A DNA stretch of 64,000 bases from Arthrobacter woluwensis (GTDB lineage Bacteria > Actinomycetota > Actinomycetes > Actinomycetales > Micrococcaceae): contig NZ_FNSN01000004.1 in the NCBI RefSeq assembly GCF_900105345.1, positions 248,001-312,000 on the forward strand. The letters run 5' to 3'. The position numbers were made by a program, and so were the translations under genes. The notes beneath the pieces were generated by a model that saw only the letters and a program-made list of their open reading frames with translations, did no database searches and was not told the origin of the DNA. Shown one piece after another: positions 45,453 through 52,506 of the stretch (within the stretch, counting starts at the first letter, position 1; every line of letters begins with the position of its first letter).

Positions 45453-45468
45453 TCGAACATACATTCGA
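45453..45468. promoter_or_regulatory. LexA (SOS) box
   Basis: TCGAAC-ATAC-ATTCGA, 11 of the 12 fixed positions of the actinobacterial LexA consensus TCGAAC-N4-GTTCGA. It lies 27 bp after the integrase terminator and 23 bp before a small ORF (45491) that runs into the repressor gene from the opposite strand. Confidence 0.7.
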
Positions 45469-45490
45469 ATCACCCACGGGGGGCGAGGCA

Positions 45491-45664
45491 ATGACACGCA
45501 TTCACACCATCCAGGATCTCGCAATCCTCATGGACCGATCCGCAGACCCTTCACTGCTACTTGATGCGCTGTTCGGCGCGCGCCATGAGCTCCCGGGGGG
45601 AAAGCCCGAGCGCCTCGGCCACATCGCACATGGCGTCGATGGGGATTTGACGCTCCCCGCTTAG
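45491..45664 (+). CDS. small ORF behind the LexA box, antisense to the repressor
   Basis: 57 aa, ATG at 45491 with GGCGAGG just upstream. N-terminal 22 residues (MTRIHTIQDLAILMDRSAD...) come from unique sequence; the rest is encoded opposite the last ~108 bases of the repressor gene. No recognised domain. It could encode an SOS-induced antirepressor or be only the leader of an antisense RNA. Its reality rests on the LexA box, so confidence is limited. Confidence 0.4.
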   Translation: MTRIHTIQDLAILMDRSADPSLLLDALFGARHELPGGKPERLGHIAHGVDGDLTLPA

Positions 45665-45796
45665 GTAGCGCTGAAGGGTGCGCTTTCCAACGCCCGACAG
45701 TTGAGCTATTTCGTCCAAGCTCATCGAGCGGGCCGCTTTCTCAGCCCTAAGTTGCGCCGCAACTGCGGCCGGTAACTTCTCTCCATAGATGCCCAT
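45557..45796 (-). CDS. prophage repressor, XRE-type HTH
   Basis: 79 aa. The HTH is MSLDEIAQLSGVGKRTLQRYLSGERQIPIDAMCDVAEALGLSPREL. The ATG at 45796 is preferred because the in-frame upstream ATG at 45862 would place both operator palindromes within or at the start of the coding sequence. There is no C-terminal LexA-like peptidase domain, so RecA-driven self-cleavage is not possible and induction must work another way. Divergent from Cro. Confidence 0.78.
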   Translation of the reverse strand: MGIYGEKLPAAVAAQLRAEKAARSMSLDEIAQLSGVGKRTLQRYLSGERQIPIDAMCDVAEALGLSPRELMARAEQRIK

Positions 45797-45811
45797 GCGG
45801 TCCACATTAGC

Positions 45812-45877
45812 ACCATTTTGGGCCACTGCAATGCCCGCGATGGCCCGTTTGGTGGTTGACATGGCCCAATTGGGCCA
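45812..45877. promoter_or_regulatory. repressor/Cro operators and cro promoter
   Basis: Perfect palindrome TGGCCCAATTGGGCCA at 45862-45877 and a related imperfect copy ACCATTTTGGGCCA at 45812-45825. The perfect one lies exactly between a -35 TTGACA (45856-45861) and a -10 TATGCT (45880-45885) reading towards cro. Binding there would shut the lytic promoter. The ATG of cro is only 7 bases after the -10, so its mRNA is probably leaderless. Confidence 0.75.
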
Positions 45878-45891
45878 CTTATGCTTTTTAC

Positions 45892-46125
45892 ATGAGCCAG
45901 ACAAACAGAGAAATTGCAGACAAGATTGCCGCAGCAATCTTCAGGTCAGGCAGATCACTCAACAGCGTTGCGACTGAATCAGGCATCCCAAGAACCACTT
46001 TCCAGCGCAAGATCAACGGCACTACCCCGTGGACCGTAGAAGAACTCGCCGCTGTTGGTGACGTACTAGGCGTAAAGCCTTCGAGCTTCTTGCCGGATCG
46101 TTTTGCACTTGCGGAGGCATCGTGA
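45892..46125 (+). CDS. Cro-like HTH regulator
   Basis: 77 aa. HTH region RSGRSLNSVATESGIPRTTFQRKINGTTPWTVEELAAVGDVLGV. ATG at 45892 sits at the predicted transcription start, hence a likely leaderless message; the longer frame from 45856 overlaps promoter and operator. First gene of the lytic/early transcript, stop overlapping the next GTG by 4 bp. Confidence 0.82.
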   Translation: MSQTNREIADKIAAAIFRSGRSLNSVATESGIPRTTFQRKINGTTPWTVEELAAVGDVLGVKPSSFLPDRFALAEAS

Positions 46126-46313
46126 GTATCGAGAAACGGAAGCTGGCTTACAGCATCCCGGAGGCGGCCGAAGCAATCGGTCAGTCCACCGACACGATCC
46201 GACGGAGCATTGCTCGCGGCGATCTGTCAGTGAAGTACCCCAACTCGAAGCCGGTGATCCTGGCTTCCGAACTCGAATCCTGGCTCGATTCGCTTCCGTC
46301 CGAAGCTCCGTAG
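46122..46313 (+). CDS. excisionase-like MerR/HTH_17 protein
   Basis: 63 aa. YSIPEAAEAIGQSTDTIRRSIARGDLSVKYPNSKPVILASELESWLDSL is a complete winged-helix of the excisionase/MerR type. GTG start overlapping the Cro stop (GTGA). Likely directs integrase towards excision, or regulates early genes. Confidence 0.8.
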   Translation: MSIEKRKLAYSIPEAAEAIGQSTDTIRRSIARGDLSVKYPNSKPVILASELESWLDSLPSEAP

Positions 46314-46397
46314 CCCTTTCGCCCACTCTCTGGGCACTACCCCATCTAAGTCCGTTGTCTGACGGCAGGCCGCACGGCTGAGAAAGGTTGATTTGTC

Positions 46398-46631
46398 ATG
46401 CCCGAAAACAGCTTCCTTGGGACTCTTCAGTCGCTCGGGTTTGTCGCTGCTAAGGCCCAGTTGCTCGCTTGGGCTAGGGAAGCTGGCGAGCGTTTGAGCG
46501 TCAGGGATGCCAAGCGAATCGCGGGGTTGGCGCTCACTGCCACTGACCCGGACGACTATCGGCGGCTCTGCTATTCCGACCCTGTTGGGGAGGGCATCGC
46601 GGCCCGCTGGTTTGAGTTCATCACCACCTGA
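46398..46631 (+). CDS. hypothetical phage protein, 77 aa
   Basis: Soluble, helical; AKAQLLAWAREAGERLSVRDAKRIAGLALTATDPDDYRR looks like a helical bundle. ATG at 46398 preceded by GAAAGG. Conserved type of early actinophage gene by appearance; no function. Confidence 0.65.
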   Translation: MPENSFLGTLQSLGFVAAKAQLLAWAREAGERLSVRDAKRIAGLALTATDPDDYRRLCYSDPVGEGIAARWFEFITT

Positions 46632-46663
46632 TCACCATCACCATTTTGGAAGGAACCATCATT

Positions 46664-46993
46664 ATGTCTAAGACCGTCACAAAGTCTCCGCAGCTCAGTG
46701 TTCATTCGATGAGCGCCCCGCCTGTTGTGGAGCTGTCCCCGCCACTTGCCGATCTGCCGTCTCCTGAACGGACTGGTAACTACGAACCTGCCCCGCACTG
46801 GATGAGCGTCAGGTCGGCGCTGCTTGAGACCCCAGGCATGTGGCGTGCTGTGAAGATCAGCCATCTGTCCGAGGACCGTCGTCGTTGTGTGCCGTCGGAG
46901 GTGCGGAAGGGCAACCTTGCCGCGTTCCGTGAGCCTGGCTTCGAGGCCGTGTTCCGCAACGGCTCTCTCTACATGCGGGCGGTGGCGGCGTGA
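46664..46993 (+). CDS. hypothetical phage protein, 109 aa
   Basis: ATG at 46664 with GGAAGGAACC upstream. Pro-rich N-terminal third, then WMSVRSALLETPGMWRAVKISHLSEDRR and a small beta-type end (FEAVFRNGSLYMRAV). No known domain. Overlaps the next GTG. Confidence 0.65.
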   Translation: MSKTVTKSPQLSVHSMSAPPVVELSPPLADLPSPERTGNYEPAPHWMSVRSALLETPGMWRAVKISHLSEDRRRCVPSEVRKGNLAAFREPGFEAVFRNGSLYMRAVAA

Positions 46994-47109
46994 ACACGAT
47001 TCGTCGGTTGCTGGGTTTTCGTCCGGTGCGTGTGCATGACCGGGCTGTGGGTCCGGTGGTTATTGATCCTGATGTTCGTGAGCGTGTTGTGGTGAGGGGG
47101 AAGGCATGA
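46990..47109 (+). CDS. 39-aa basic phage protein
   Basis: GTG at 46990 overlaps the previous stop (GTGA), and its own stop overlaps the next ATG, so it is coupled on both sides. Sequence is basic and Val/Arg-rich (MNTIRRLLGFRPVRVHD...). Function unknown. Confidence 0.6.
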   Translation: MNTIRRLLGFRPVRVHDRAVGPVVIDPDVRERVVVRGKA

Positions 47110-47444
47110 CCGCGTATGCCCGTACGAGTGACCCTGGGACGTCGCATGAGGCAGCCGCCAAGGTGCGTACCGGCTGGTGTGAGTCGCTGGTCCTGGATGC
47201 CCTGTACTCCCAAAGGAACAATCCGGTGACTCATCGCGTGCTAGTGAAGCTGGTCCACGGGATATGCGACCAGAACATTAGAACGGCTGGTAACTACCCG
47301 GAGGACTCGTCGATCCGGTCGAGGTGTTCTGAGCTGGTGAAACGCGGTGTCGTGGAGTCCGCTGGTTCCGTCAAGGGAGAGAAGCGGCATGAGATGCAGT
47401 GGCGGCTAACTCGTTCTGCGATTCGGGAGCGTGATGCACGATGA
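47106..47444 (+). CDS. winged-helix-like phage protein, 112 aa
   Basis: TGWCESLVLDALYSQRNNPVTHRVLVKLV and SSIRSRCSELVKRGVVESAGSVKGEKRHEMQWRLT look like a winged helix that reads as a DNA-binding or replication-linked protein. No exact family recognised. Coupled by ATGA overlaps on both sides. Confidence 0.65.
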   Translation: MTAYARTSDPGTSHEAAAKVRTGWCESLVLDALYSQRNNPVTHRVLVKLVHGICDQNIRTAGNYPEDSSIRSRCSELVKRGVVESAGSVKGEKRHEMQWRLTRSAIRERDAR

Positions 47445-47578
47445 ACGCCTACAACTCCTTGCTCACCCTGTTCCTGCTCGTCGGGTGCGCGTTCACAGGA
47501 GCATTCCTCTTCCCGCCGCCGAAACACTGGCCGTACACCGAACCCACTGACCCATTCGACACTGAGGAGAACAAATGA
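47441..47578 (+). CDS. 45-aa small membrane protein
   Basis: One N-terminal hydrophobic helix (SLLTLFLLVGCAFTGAFLF) with a Cys at a lipobox-like LVGC, then a Pro-rich polar tail. ATG 47441 overlaps the previous stop; own stop overlaps the next ATG. Function unknown. Confidence 0.62.
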   Translation: MNAYNSLLTLFLLVGCAFTGAFLFPPPKHWPYTEPTDPFDTEENK

Positions 47579-47922
47579 ACTTCGCACGAGCATTCCGCTG
47601 GCTCAGCAACACTTACTGGCCAGCCCTACTCACCGCTCTGATCCTGACTATCTACGCTGTCATGGCATTGATCCGTGGCGAGCGCGAGACGGCCGTGTAC
47701 ATCAGCCTGACAGTGTTTTGGGCGGTGTTCGCGTGGCAGCTCGAGCGGAAAGCCTTCGGTCGTGGCTACATCAAGGGCCAGATCGACCACGCAGAGCAGA
47801 TGAAGAACCGAAAGTCCTCACGGTCTGAGGTTCACTTCACCGGATCGCCGATGTCTGTGGAGGACTTTGAACGCCATGTGCGGAACAGTGCAAGAAATCG
47901 GACCAGCAATGAAGGACTCTGA
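47575..47922 (+). CDS. two-helix membrane protein, 115 aa
   Basis: Helices YWPALLTALILTIYAVMAL and TAVYISLTVFWAVFAWQL, then a charged cytoplasmic tail of ~60 residues. Coupled to the 45-aa gene. Could be a superinfection-exclusion type protein; not established. A 10-bp hairpin begins at its stop codon. Confidence 0.65.
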   Translation: MNFARAFRWLSNTYWPALLTALILTIYAVMALIRGERETAVYISLTVFWAVFAWQLERKAFGRGYIKGQIDHAEQMKNRKSSRSEVHFTGSPMSVEDFERHVRNSARNRTSNEGL

Positions 47923-47944
47923 GGCCCCGAACACCGGGGCCTCA
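47920..47944 (+). terminator. hairpin at the end of the 115-aa gene
   Basis: TGAGGCCCCG (47920-47929) pairs with CGGGGCCTCA (47935-47944), 5-nt loop, overlapping the stop codon. No T-run, so attenuator or RNA-processing element is as likely as terminator. Confidence 0.6.
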
Positions 47945-47967
47945 GTCGTATCCAAGGAGACCCACCA

Positions 47968-48414
47968 ATGACCACCACCCAGCCCACCGAGTTCGAGAAC
48001 CGCGACGGCGACCGCTTCCTCCGTGTGGGAGGCGGTGCGCTGAGGATCAAGTTGAACCAGGGCCGCGAAGAGCTGACCTTCACGCCCAAGTCCCCTGAGC
48101 AGGCGCACCGTGTCGCCCTGGCGATCCTCACCGGCCCCGGGAAGGTAGAGGCCGTCGCATTTGGTAGTGACCTGGAAGAGGCCGCTAAACGCTTGACCGA
48201 TCACTTCAGGATGCTCGATGCCCAGGCTGCCGCTGAGGCGGAGGCCGCCGAACTCCGGGCAGAGGCGCTGGCGATCCTCAACGCCATGCACCCTGGCAAC
48301 CTTGCCCCCGATTGGGCTCATTGGTCCGCGGAGTCGCAGGGGCTTGGGATCACTGCCGCCCGTGCCGCGCGTGAGGTCCGCCGGCTCCACACCAACAAGG
48401 AGACCCAGTCATGA
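47968..48414 (+). CDS. hypothetical phage protein, 148 aa
   Basis: ATG at 47968, AAGGAG upstream. N-terminal beta-rich half (GGGALRIKLNQGREELTFTPKSPEQAHRVALAIL) and an Ala/Glu-rich helical second half (DAQAAAEAEAAELRAEALAILNAM). No known family. First of six small genes coupled by 4-8 bp overlaps. Confidence 0.66.
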   Translation: MTTTQPTEFENRDGDRFLRVGGGALRIKLNQGREELTFTPKSPEQAHRVALAILTGPGKVEAVAFGSDLEEAAKRLTDHFRMLDAQAAAEAEAAELRAEALAILNAMHPGNLAPDWAHWSAESQGLGITAARAAREVRRLHTNKETQS

Positions 48415-48737
48415 GCCACTGGGAAGACGCCGTCCACGCAGGAGCGGATGCGCTGCCTGTCACGAATCACACCTCATTCGCCGACTCGCGCGATGTCCTC
48501 GCCGCCGCCGATGAACACCTCCACGACCACTACCTGGAACGCATCATCAAGGGCCAGGACGACCAGGCCGACGAGGCACTCCTGGACCACTACCGCCTGA
48601 TCGTGCTCCGCGAAGAACTCGAACGGGCGGAGCGGGTATTCGGAGAGCTGCCGGTCGGGCGCAAGAAGCAGCGTGCCTGCGACCTTGTGACCCATCTCAG
48701 TGCCCGTGTCGCCGAACTGGAAGGACAGAAGCAATGA
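48411..48737 (+). CDS. hypothetical phage protein, 108 aa
   Basis: Acidic, helical, with a C-terminal LREELERAERVFGELPVGRKKQRACDLVTHLSARVAELEGQ coiled-coil-like end. Coupled to neighbours by ATGA. No function. Confidence 0.64.
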   Translation: MSHWEDAVHAGADALPVTNHTSFADSRDVLAAADEHLHDHYLERIIKGQDDQADEALLDHYRLIVLREELERAERVFGELPVGRKKQRACDLVTHLSARVAELEGQKQ

Positions 48738-48916
48738 GCGAGCAGATCATCGTGAAGGTCAACGCCTACCGCGACGAAGCGGGCACGCGGCCACTGCCTC
48801 GGCTGATCGGCCCGTTCCCGGACCGCGAGACGGCGAACGCTTACATGTACTCGCAGCAGCCACTCTGGGGCACCTGGAACACCGCCCCGATCTTCACCCC
48901 GGAGGTGACGCCATGA
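48734..48916 (+). CDS. hypothetical phage protein, 60 aa
   Basis: MSEQIIVKVNAYRDEAGTRPLPRLIGPFPDRETANAYMYS resembles the N-terminus of the protein at 49284 (MSEQYIVAV...GPFRSRQRA), suggesting duplicated small proteins of one family. Coupled at both ends. Confidence 0.62.
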   Translation: MSEQIIVKVNAYRDEAGTRPLPRLIGPFPDRETANAYMYSQQPLWGTWNTAPIFTPEVTP

Positions 48917-49287
48917 CCACGCCCGCCCCGTTCCCGCCCGAACTGGAAACCGCAATCACCGACGCGCTGGAACGACACCAATCCGTGGTCGCAGCGCTGC
49001 GTTACGCGGCAACCTATCGATGCACTGGCTGCAAGGAAGACAGCGGCTCGCCCCTTCGAACAACTGCAAAGGCGTGGCTTCGCAACCATCAGGCCGCTGT
49101 GGTCATGGAGACCATCGCCCAACACACCACCACCGAATGGGGCGTGCGATGGGAAGGCTCGTCCGACGTGGACATGACGGGCCACGAGTCAACGTCCCGC
49201 GAGTTCGTAAGGCAAGGCGCTGACCACGGGTTCGTTGATGTCGCTGTCGCCCGTCTGGTTCTTCCCTGGCAGGAGCTGAAGGCGTGA
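48913..49287 (+). CDS. hypothetical phage protein, 124 aa
   Basis: ATG at 48913 (ATGA overlap). Contains CTGC and SPLRTTAKAWLRNHQAAVVMETIA; a two-Cys motif without further zinc ligands. Function unknown. Confidence 0.62.
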   Translation: MTTPAPFPPELETAITDALERHQSVVAALRYAATYRCTGCKEDSGSPLRTTAKAWLRNHQAAVVMETIAQHTTTEWGVRWEGSSDVDMTGHESTSREFVRQGADHGFVDVAVARLVLPWQELKA

Positions 49288-49505
49288 GCGAGCAGTACAT
49301 CGTGGCTGTCCTTCCGGACCTCAGTCTCGTGGTCGACGCCTGCGGCCCCTTCCGCTCTCGCCAGCGGGCGGGCGCAGCGGCGAAGAAGATCAACGATGCG
49401 GGTGCGTGGACCGAGGCCGACCCGGATGGCGCGACGATCATCGCCCAAGTGGTACGCCTTCGGTCCGTCGAAGAACTCGTGGAGGAGGCGCGCGACCATG
49501 GCTGA
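49284..49505 (+). CDS. hypothetical phage protein, 73 aa
   Basis: Shares MSEQ.IV and GPF-R patterns with the 60-aa protein at 48734. GTG start in a GTGA overlap. Compact alpha/beta by appearance; no function. Confidence 0.62.
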   Translation: MSEQYIVAVLPDLSLVVDACGPFRSRQRAGAAAKKINDAGAWTEADPDGATIIAQVVRLRSVEELVEEARDHG

Positions 49506-49683
49506 GCGCAGGCTCTACTACGTCAACTTCAACGAGGTCGCCGTCGTCACTGAGGCCGTCGAGGCGAGTTCCAAGGCGGAGGCCATCCGACTGGTGAAGG
49601 TCGGCGAAGGCGAACGCGTGGACTTCCAGATCGACGAGTTCAGGAACCCCACGAACTTCCGAGCGTATCGAGAAGACGAGTAG
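49498..49683 (+). CDS. hypothetical phage protein, 61 aa
   Basis: ATG 49498, overlapping the previous gene by 8 bp. LYYVNFNEVAVVTEAVEASSKAEAIRLVKVGEG has a strand-helix pattern as in the two related small proteins upstream. Last of the coupled set; a minus-strand gene follows. Confidence 0.6.
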   Translation: MAERRLYYVNFNEVAVVTEAVEASSKAEAIRLVKVGEGERVDFQIDEFRNPTNFRAYREDE

Positions 49684-49685
49684 GT

Positions 49686-50042
49686 CTACTCCACCCGCCG
49701 CCACCCTCTTTGAGGCCGGTTGTGGGCCTGTTCGGGTGACCGGTTGGGGCGGACGGGGATGATGGCGCGGCGCTTCACCTGGGCGGCGTTCAGCCAGAAC
49801 TCGCGGGAGCCGAGGAAGTAGGACTGCTGCCACCGGGTCTGCACGAGGACGTACTCGCGGGTCCATGCGACGGCGAACCCTTCCACGATCCGGTCCGGCT
49901 CACCACCGTCGAATGTCAGGGTCGCCCACACCGCGATCCCATGCTCCGACCGGTACACCAACCGCTCATCAATCGCATCATCCGGCACCACGACCGGGAG
50001 CTGCCACGGCTTCGGGTCCCGGAACCCAACATCCTCACTCAC
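49686..50042 (-). CDS. minus-strand phage protein, 118 aa (moron candidate)
   Basis: GTG at 50042 (MSEDVGFRDPKPWQLPVVV). YRSEHGIAVWATLTFDGGEPDRIVEGFAVAWTREYVLVQTRWQQSYFLGSREFWLNAAQVKRR gives a beta-rich domain with a C-terminal basic tail. It opposes the early operon and stops 2 bp from the converging gene. No domain recognised; may be expressed from the lysogen. Confidence 0.6.
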   Translation of the reverse strand: MSEDVGFRDPKPWQLPVVVPDDAIDERLVYRSEHGIAVWATLTFDGGEPDRIVEGFAVAWTREYVLVQTRWQQSYFLGSREFWLNAAQVKRRAIIPVRPNRSPEQAHNRPQRGWRRVE

Positions 50043-50093
50043 AACACCACCATCCCACCCGGGACCGACAACAAACACACCAAGGAGAACAAC

Positions 50094-50246
50094 GTGATCC
50101 AGATCGAAAACGGCACAGCAACGGTGAACACCATCGCCGAAGCGTTCGAAGCGCTCAACGACCGAACAGTGACCGACGTCGTCGTGAAAGACGGCGAAGA
50201 ACGCATCAAGCTCGAACGACTCCTGAAAGGCATGGGCCTCCGATGA
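50094..50246 (+). CDS. 50-aa phage protein
   Basis: GTG at 50094 with AAGGAG seven bases before. IENGTATVNTIAEAFEALNDRTVTDVVVKDGEERIKLERLLKGM; a small alpha/beta protein. Own stop overlaps the HNH gene (ATGA). Confidence 0.6.
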   Translation: MIQIENGTATVNTIAEAFEALNDRTVTDVVVKDGEERIKLERLLKGMGLR

Positions 50247-50704
50247 CTGACCAGGAGCGCTTCTGGGCAAAAGTACGGAGAGGTGAAGCCTGCTGGGAAT
50301 GGAACGCCTGCATCACGCCTGACGGCTACGGACAGTTTGGGCTCGGGGGTCGTGTACTGCTAGCCCACAGGGTCAGCTACGAGTTTGAGCATGGTGCAGT
50401 TCCGCCCGGCCTGTTTGTGGACCACATCTGCCACAACCGCGCGTGCGTTCGCCCATCCCACTTGCGGCTCGTTACCCAAAAGCAGAACCAGGAGAACCAC
50501 GCGGGCGCCCATAGAAATAGCAAGTCGGGCGTTCGTGGAGTGTTCTGGGATCGGCAAAGAGGCATGTGGCGGGCCAAGGCATACCACCACGGCAGGCAAG
50601 TGCACGCAGGATTCTTCGCCGAACTCGCAGATGCCGAGGCGGCCGTAATCGCTAAGCGCAACGAACTCTTTACCCACAACGACATGGACCGGAGACCGCG
50701 ATGA
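50243..50704 (+). CDS. HNH endonuclease with AP2-like DNA-binding domain (copy 1)
   Basis: 153 aa. The N-terminal half is an HNH_3 nuclease: CWEWNACITPDGYGQF, LAHRVSYEFEHGAVPPGLFVDHICHNRACVRPSHLRLVT with His/Asn/His metal and catalytic residues. The C-terminal half SGVRGVFWDRQRGMWRAKAYHHGRQVHAGFFAELADAEAAV is AP2-like. Free-standing homing-type nuclease. Its paralogue is at 52503. Both end in ELFTHND-MDRR/QLFTHNG-TDRR. Confidence 0.9.
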   Translation: MTDQERFWAKVRRGEACWEWNACITPDGYGQFGLGGRVLLAHRVSYEFEHGAVPPGLFVDHICHNRACVRPSHLRLVTQKQNQENHAGAHRNSKSGVRGVFWDRQRGMWRAKAYHHGRQVHAGFFAELADAEAAVIAKRNELFTHNDMDRRPR

Positions 50705-51078
50705 ACCCTGACCACCTCGAATCCGCTGTTGAGAACGTCGCCGAGTACTACGGGTGCGACATGGACGAAGCACGCACCGCAATCAACCGTGCCCTGCCGC
50801 ACCTGCGCAAGGCCATCATCCAGGAACTCATCAACGAAGCAGATGCCACGTTCGAGCGCGACGAGGACCTCCCCGTGGGAAGCGTCGCCGACTTCGCAGC
50901 GCAATGGCTCCGCGCGAAGTTGAAGGAGGCAGAGAACGGCGACGAGTCCAGCCACCCGATCCCGGACCACGAGTTCCAAGGCGTGTACGGCCACCCTGAC
51001 GACGATGAGTGCACCCACCGGTCCGACGGGACGGACCTCACATACTGCGGAGAGCCGAGGAAATATCATGACCGCTGA
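50701..51078 (+). CDS. hypothetical phage protein, 125 aa
   Basis: ATGA overlap with the HNH gene. Helical, acidic; SAVENVAEYYGCDMDEARTAINRALPHLRKAIIQELINEAD; the C-terminal CTHRSDGTDLTYCGEPRKYHDR holds two Cys and two His that may bind zinc. No function. Confidence 0.64.
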   Translation: MNPDHLESAVENVAEYYGCDMDEARTAINRALPHLRKAIIQELINEADATFERDEDLPVGSVADFAAQWLRAKLKEAENGDESSHPIPDHEFQGVYGHPDDDECTHRSDGTDLTYCGEPRKYHDR

Positions 51079-51409
51079 ACGCGACGAGCTGTCCGCGCTG
51101 ATCCACTCCACGAGCGACACCTTCCCGGACTCCGATGCTGGCGTGATCAGCGTGTGGTCGGACGAACTCGCCGCCGCGGTCCTCGCCGCCGGGTACCGCC
51201 GGCCCCGGGTGATCGAGGCCGCCGACGAACTCGACAAACTGGGGTATCGCGCTGTCGTTCTCGACGTCTTCGGTGACGCTCTCGTTTGCATGAGGAAGAA
51301 CTTGCGTGGCACGTGGTGGAAGTACCCGACCGCTTACGGCGAGCACACGCCCGAGTTCATCCTGGGCCTCGGCCCCGCCACCGTCCTCTCGGAAGGAGAC
51401 CCACGATGA
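51068..51409 (+). CDS. hypothetical phage protein, 113 aa
   Basis: ATG 51068, GAGGAAATATC upstream, overlapping the previous gene by 11 bp. N-terminal ~50 residues look like RDELSALIHSTSDTFPDSDAGVISVWSDELAAAVLAAGYRRPR, a repeated type of actinophage segment. No catalytic motif. Confidence 0.63.
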   Translation: MTAERDELSALIHSTSDTFPDSDAGVISVWSDELAAAVLAAGYRRPRVIEAADELDKLGYRAVVLDVFGDALVCMRKNLRGTWWKYPTAYGEHTPEFILGLGPATVLSEGDPR

Positions 51410-51702
51410 CCGAGCTTGATCTTGACCGGATCGAAGCCCTAGCCGACGCCGCAAGCAACGACCTCAAGTGGTGGGGACCAAACACCCTCATGAACGGCCG
51501 GCCCAGGCTCACCGAAGCCGATGCCGTGTTCATCGCGGAGACCGGTCCCGACGTCGTGAAAGAACTCGTCCGGCAGCTCCGGGAAGCACGGGCTGGGCTG
51601 GCCGACGCGTGGGACGAAGGGTTCGCCGACGGGAAGCGCCACGACTTCGAAGGCGACGACGGGCCCCTGTTCACAAACCCCTACAGGAGAAACGATGAGT
51701 GA
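51406..51702 (+). CDS. hypothetical phage protein, 98 aa
   Basis: ATG 51406 with GGAAGGAGA upstream. LDRIEALADAASNDLKWWGPNTLMNG..ADAVFIAETGPDVVKELVRQLREARAGLADAWDEGFADG is a pattern seen often in actinophages (small helical proteins ending near a DAWDEG). Function unknown. Confidence 0.65.
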   Translation: MTELDLDRIEALADAASNDLKWWGPNTLMNGRPRLTEADAVFIAETGPDVVKELVRQLREARAGLADAWDEGFADGKRHDFEGDDGPLFTNPYRRNDE

Positions 51703-52033
51703 GCCCGTGACCATCTGGGAACGCGAAGGCGAAGAGTGGAAGGACTTCCCTGGCAATACGCGCCGCCAGGTGGTGTACGTCAGTCCTGATGAAACCGAAG
51801 ACCCACTCGCCGCTGGACAAGTAGACGACCTCCGCCGGGCGAAGCACCTCACCGACGCCGAATGCGCCGCGGAAGTCCACTGGACTGTGTTCCACGAAGC
51901 GCAATGCCAGGTCGAAGGAATGACGGTCGGCCCTGGGCATCCGCACTTCGAATACTGGGTGGAGCAGAACCACAAGTACGCGAGATGGGCGCCCATCATC
52001 GAACGCTTCGCCACCCACGACCAAGCCGTCTAG
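51695..52033 (+). CDS. hypothetical phage protein, 112 aa
   Basis: Overlaps the previous gene by 8 bp. Acidic, Trp-rich in its second half (HWTVFHEAQCQVEGMTVGPGHPHFEYWVEQNHKYARWAP). Its stop overlaps that of the converging HTH gene. No function. Confidence 0.62.
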   Translation: MSEPVTIWEREGEEWKDFPGNTRRQVVYVSPDETEDPLAAGQVDDLRRAKHLTDAECAAEVHWTVFHEAQCQVEGMTVGPGHPHFEYWVEQNHKYARWAPIIERFATHDQAV

Positions 52034-52338
52034 GCGGTCATGTTCCTGATCAGCGCATCAATCAGCTGGCGTTGCTGCAACGTCAGACGCGACGACTCAG
52101 CCGGCGGCACGTAAGCCCCGAAATCATCCCGCACCCCAACCCCGGGAAGATCCTGTACCCGGACACCCAACGCCGACGCCACAGCATTGACCGTCTCCAC
52201 CGACGACGTCCCAGTCCCGTTCACCAACCTGGCAACCGTCGGCCCCGACAGGCCCGCAGCAACAGCCAACGCCCGCATCGAACGAAAACCCGCCGACACC
52301 ATCAACCCGGCCCACGGCTCAGGAACATCAGAAACCAT
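52030..52338 (-). CDS. second XRE-type HTH regulator on the minus strand
   Basis: 102 aa, ATG at 52338. HTH: GLMVSAGFRSMRALAVAAGLSGPTVARLVNGTGTSSVETVNAVASALGV. The C-terminal part (LTLQQRQLIDALIRNMT) is helical. Opposes the early operon and is unlike the immunity repressor at 45557. It may act in the lysogen or late in infection. A plus-strand terminator lies just upstream of its start. Confidence 0.78.
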   Translation of the reverse strand: MVSDVPEPWAGLMVSAGFRSMRALAVAAGLSGPTVARLVNGTGTSSVETVNAVASALGVRVQDLPGVGVRDDFGAYVPPAESSRLTLQQRQLIDALIRNMTA

Positions 52339-52352
52339 CCCCAAAACATACC

Positions 52353-52377
52353 AAGCACCCTTCCTGGGTGCTTTTTT
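52353..52377 (+). terminator. hairpin-T6-CATGCC module, copy 1
   Basis: AAGCACCC (52353-52360) pairs with GGGTGCTT (52366-52373), then T6 and CATGCCC. An intrinsic terminator reading with the early genes. The same tail follows hairpins at 55041 and 59226, and in weaker form at 57392. Confidence 0.88.
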
Positions 52378-52398
52378 CATGCCCGGAAGGAGAACCGC

Positions 52399-52506
52399 AT
52401 GGGCTACTACGACGAGCCCGACGACCGGGACCGTGAGGCTGAGGAAGCTGAAGCGGACACCCGATACAACGACCGCGCCGACGAGATGAGAAAGGACAAG
52501 TCATGA
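52399..52506 (+). CDS. 35-aa acidic phage protein
   Basis: ATG 52399, GGAAGGAGAACC upstream. Very charged (DEPDDRDREAEEAEAD). Stop overlaps the HNH ATG. Reading frame is short but well placed between terminator and HNH gene. Confidence 0.58.
   Translation: MGYYDEPDDRDREAEEAEADTRYNDRADEMRKDKS

Noticed and set aside
50243-50704. HNH nuclease inside a group I intron
   Set aside because: The gene is coupled to both neighbours by stop-start overlaps and does not interrupt another gene, so it is free-standing.
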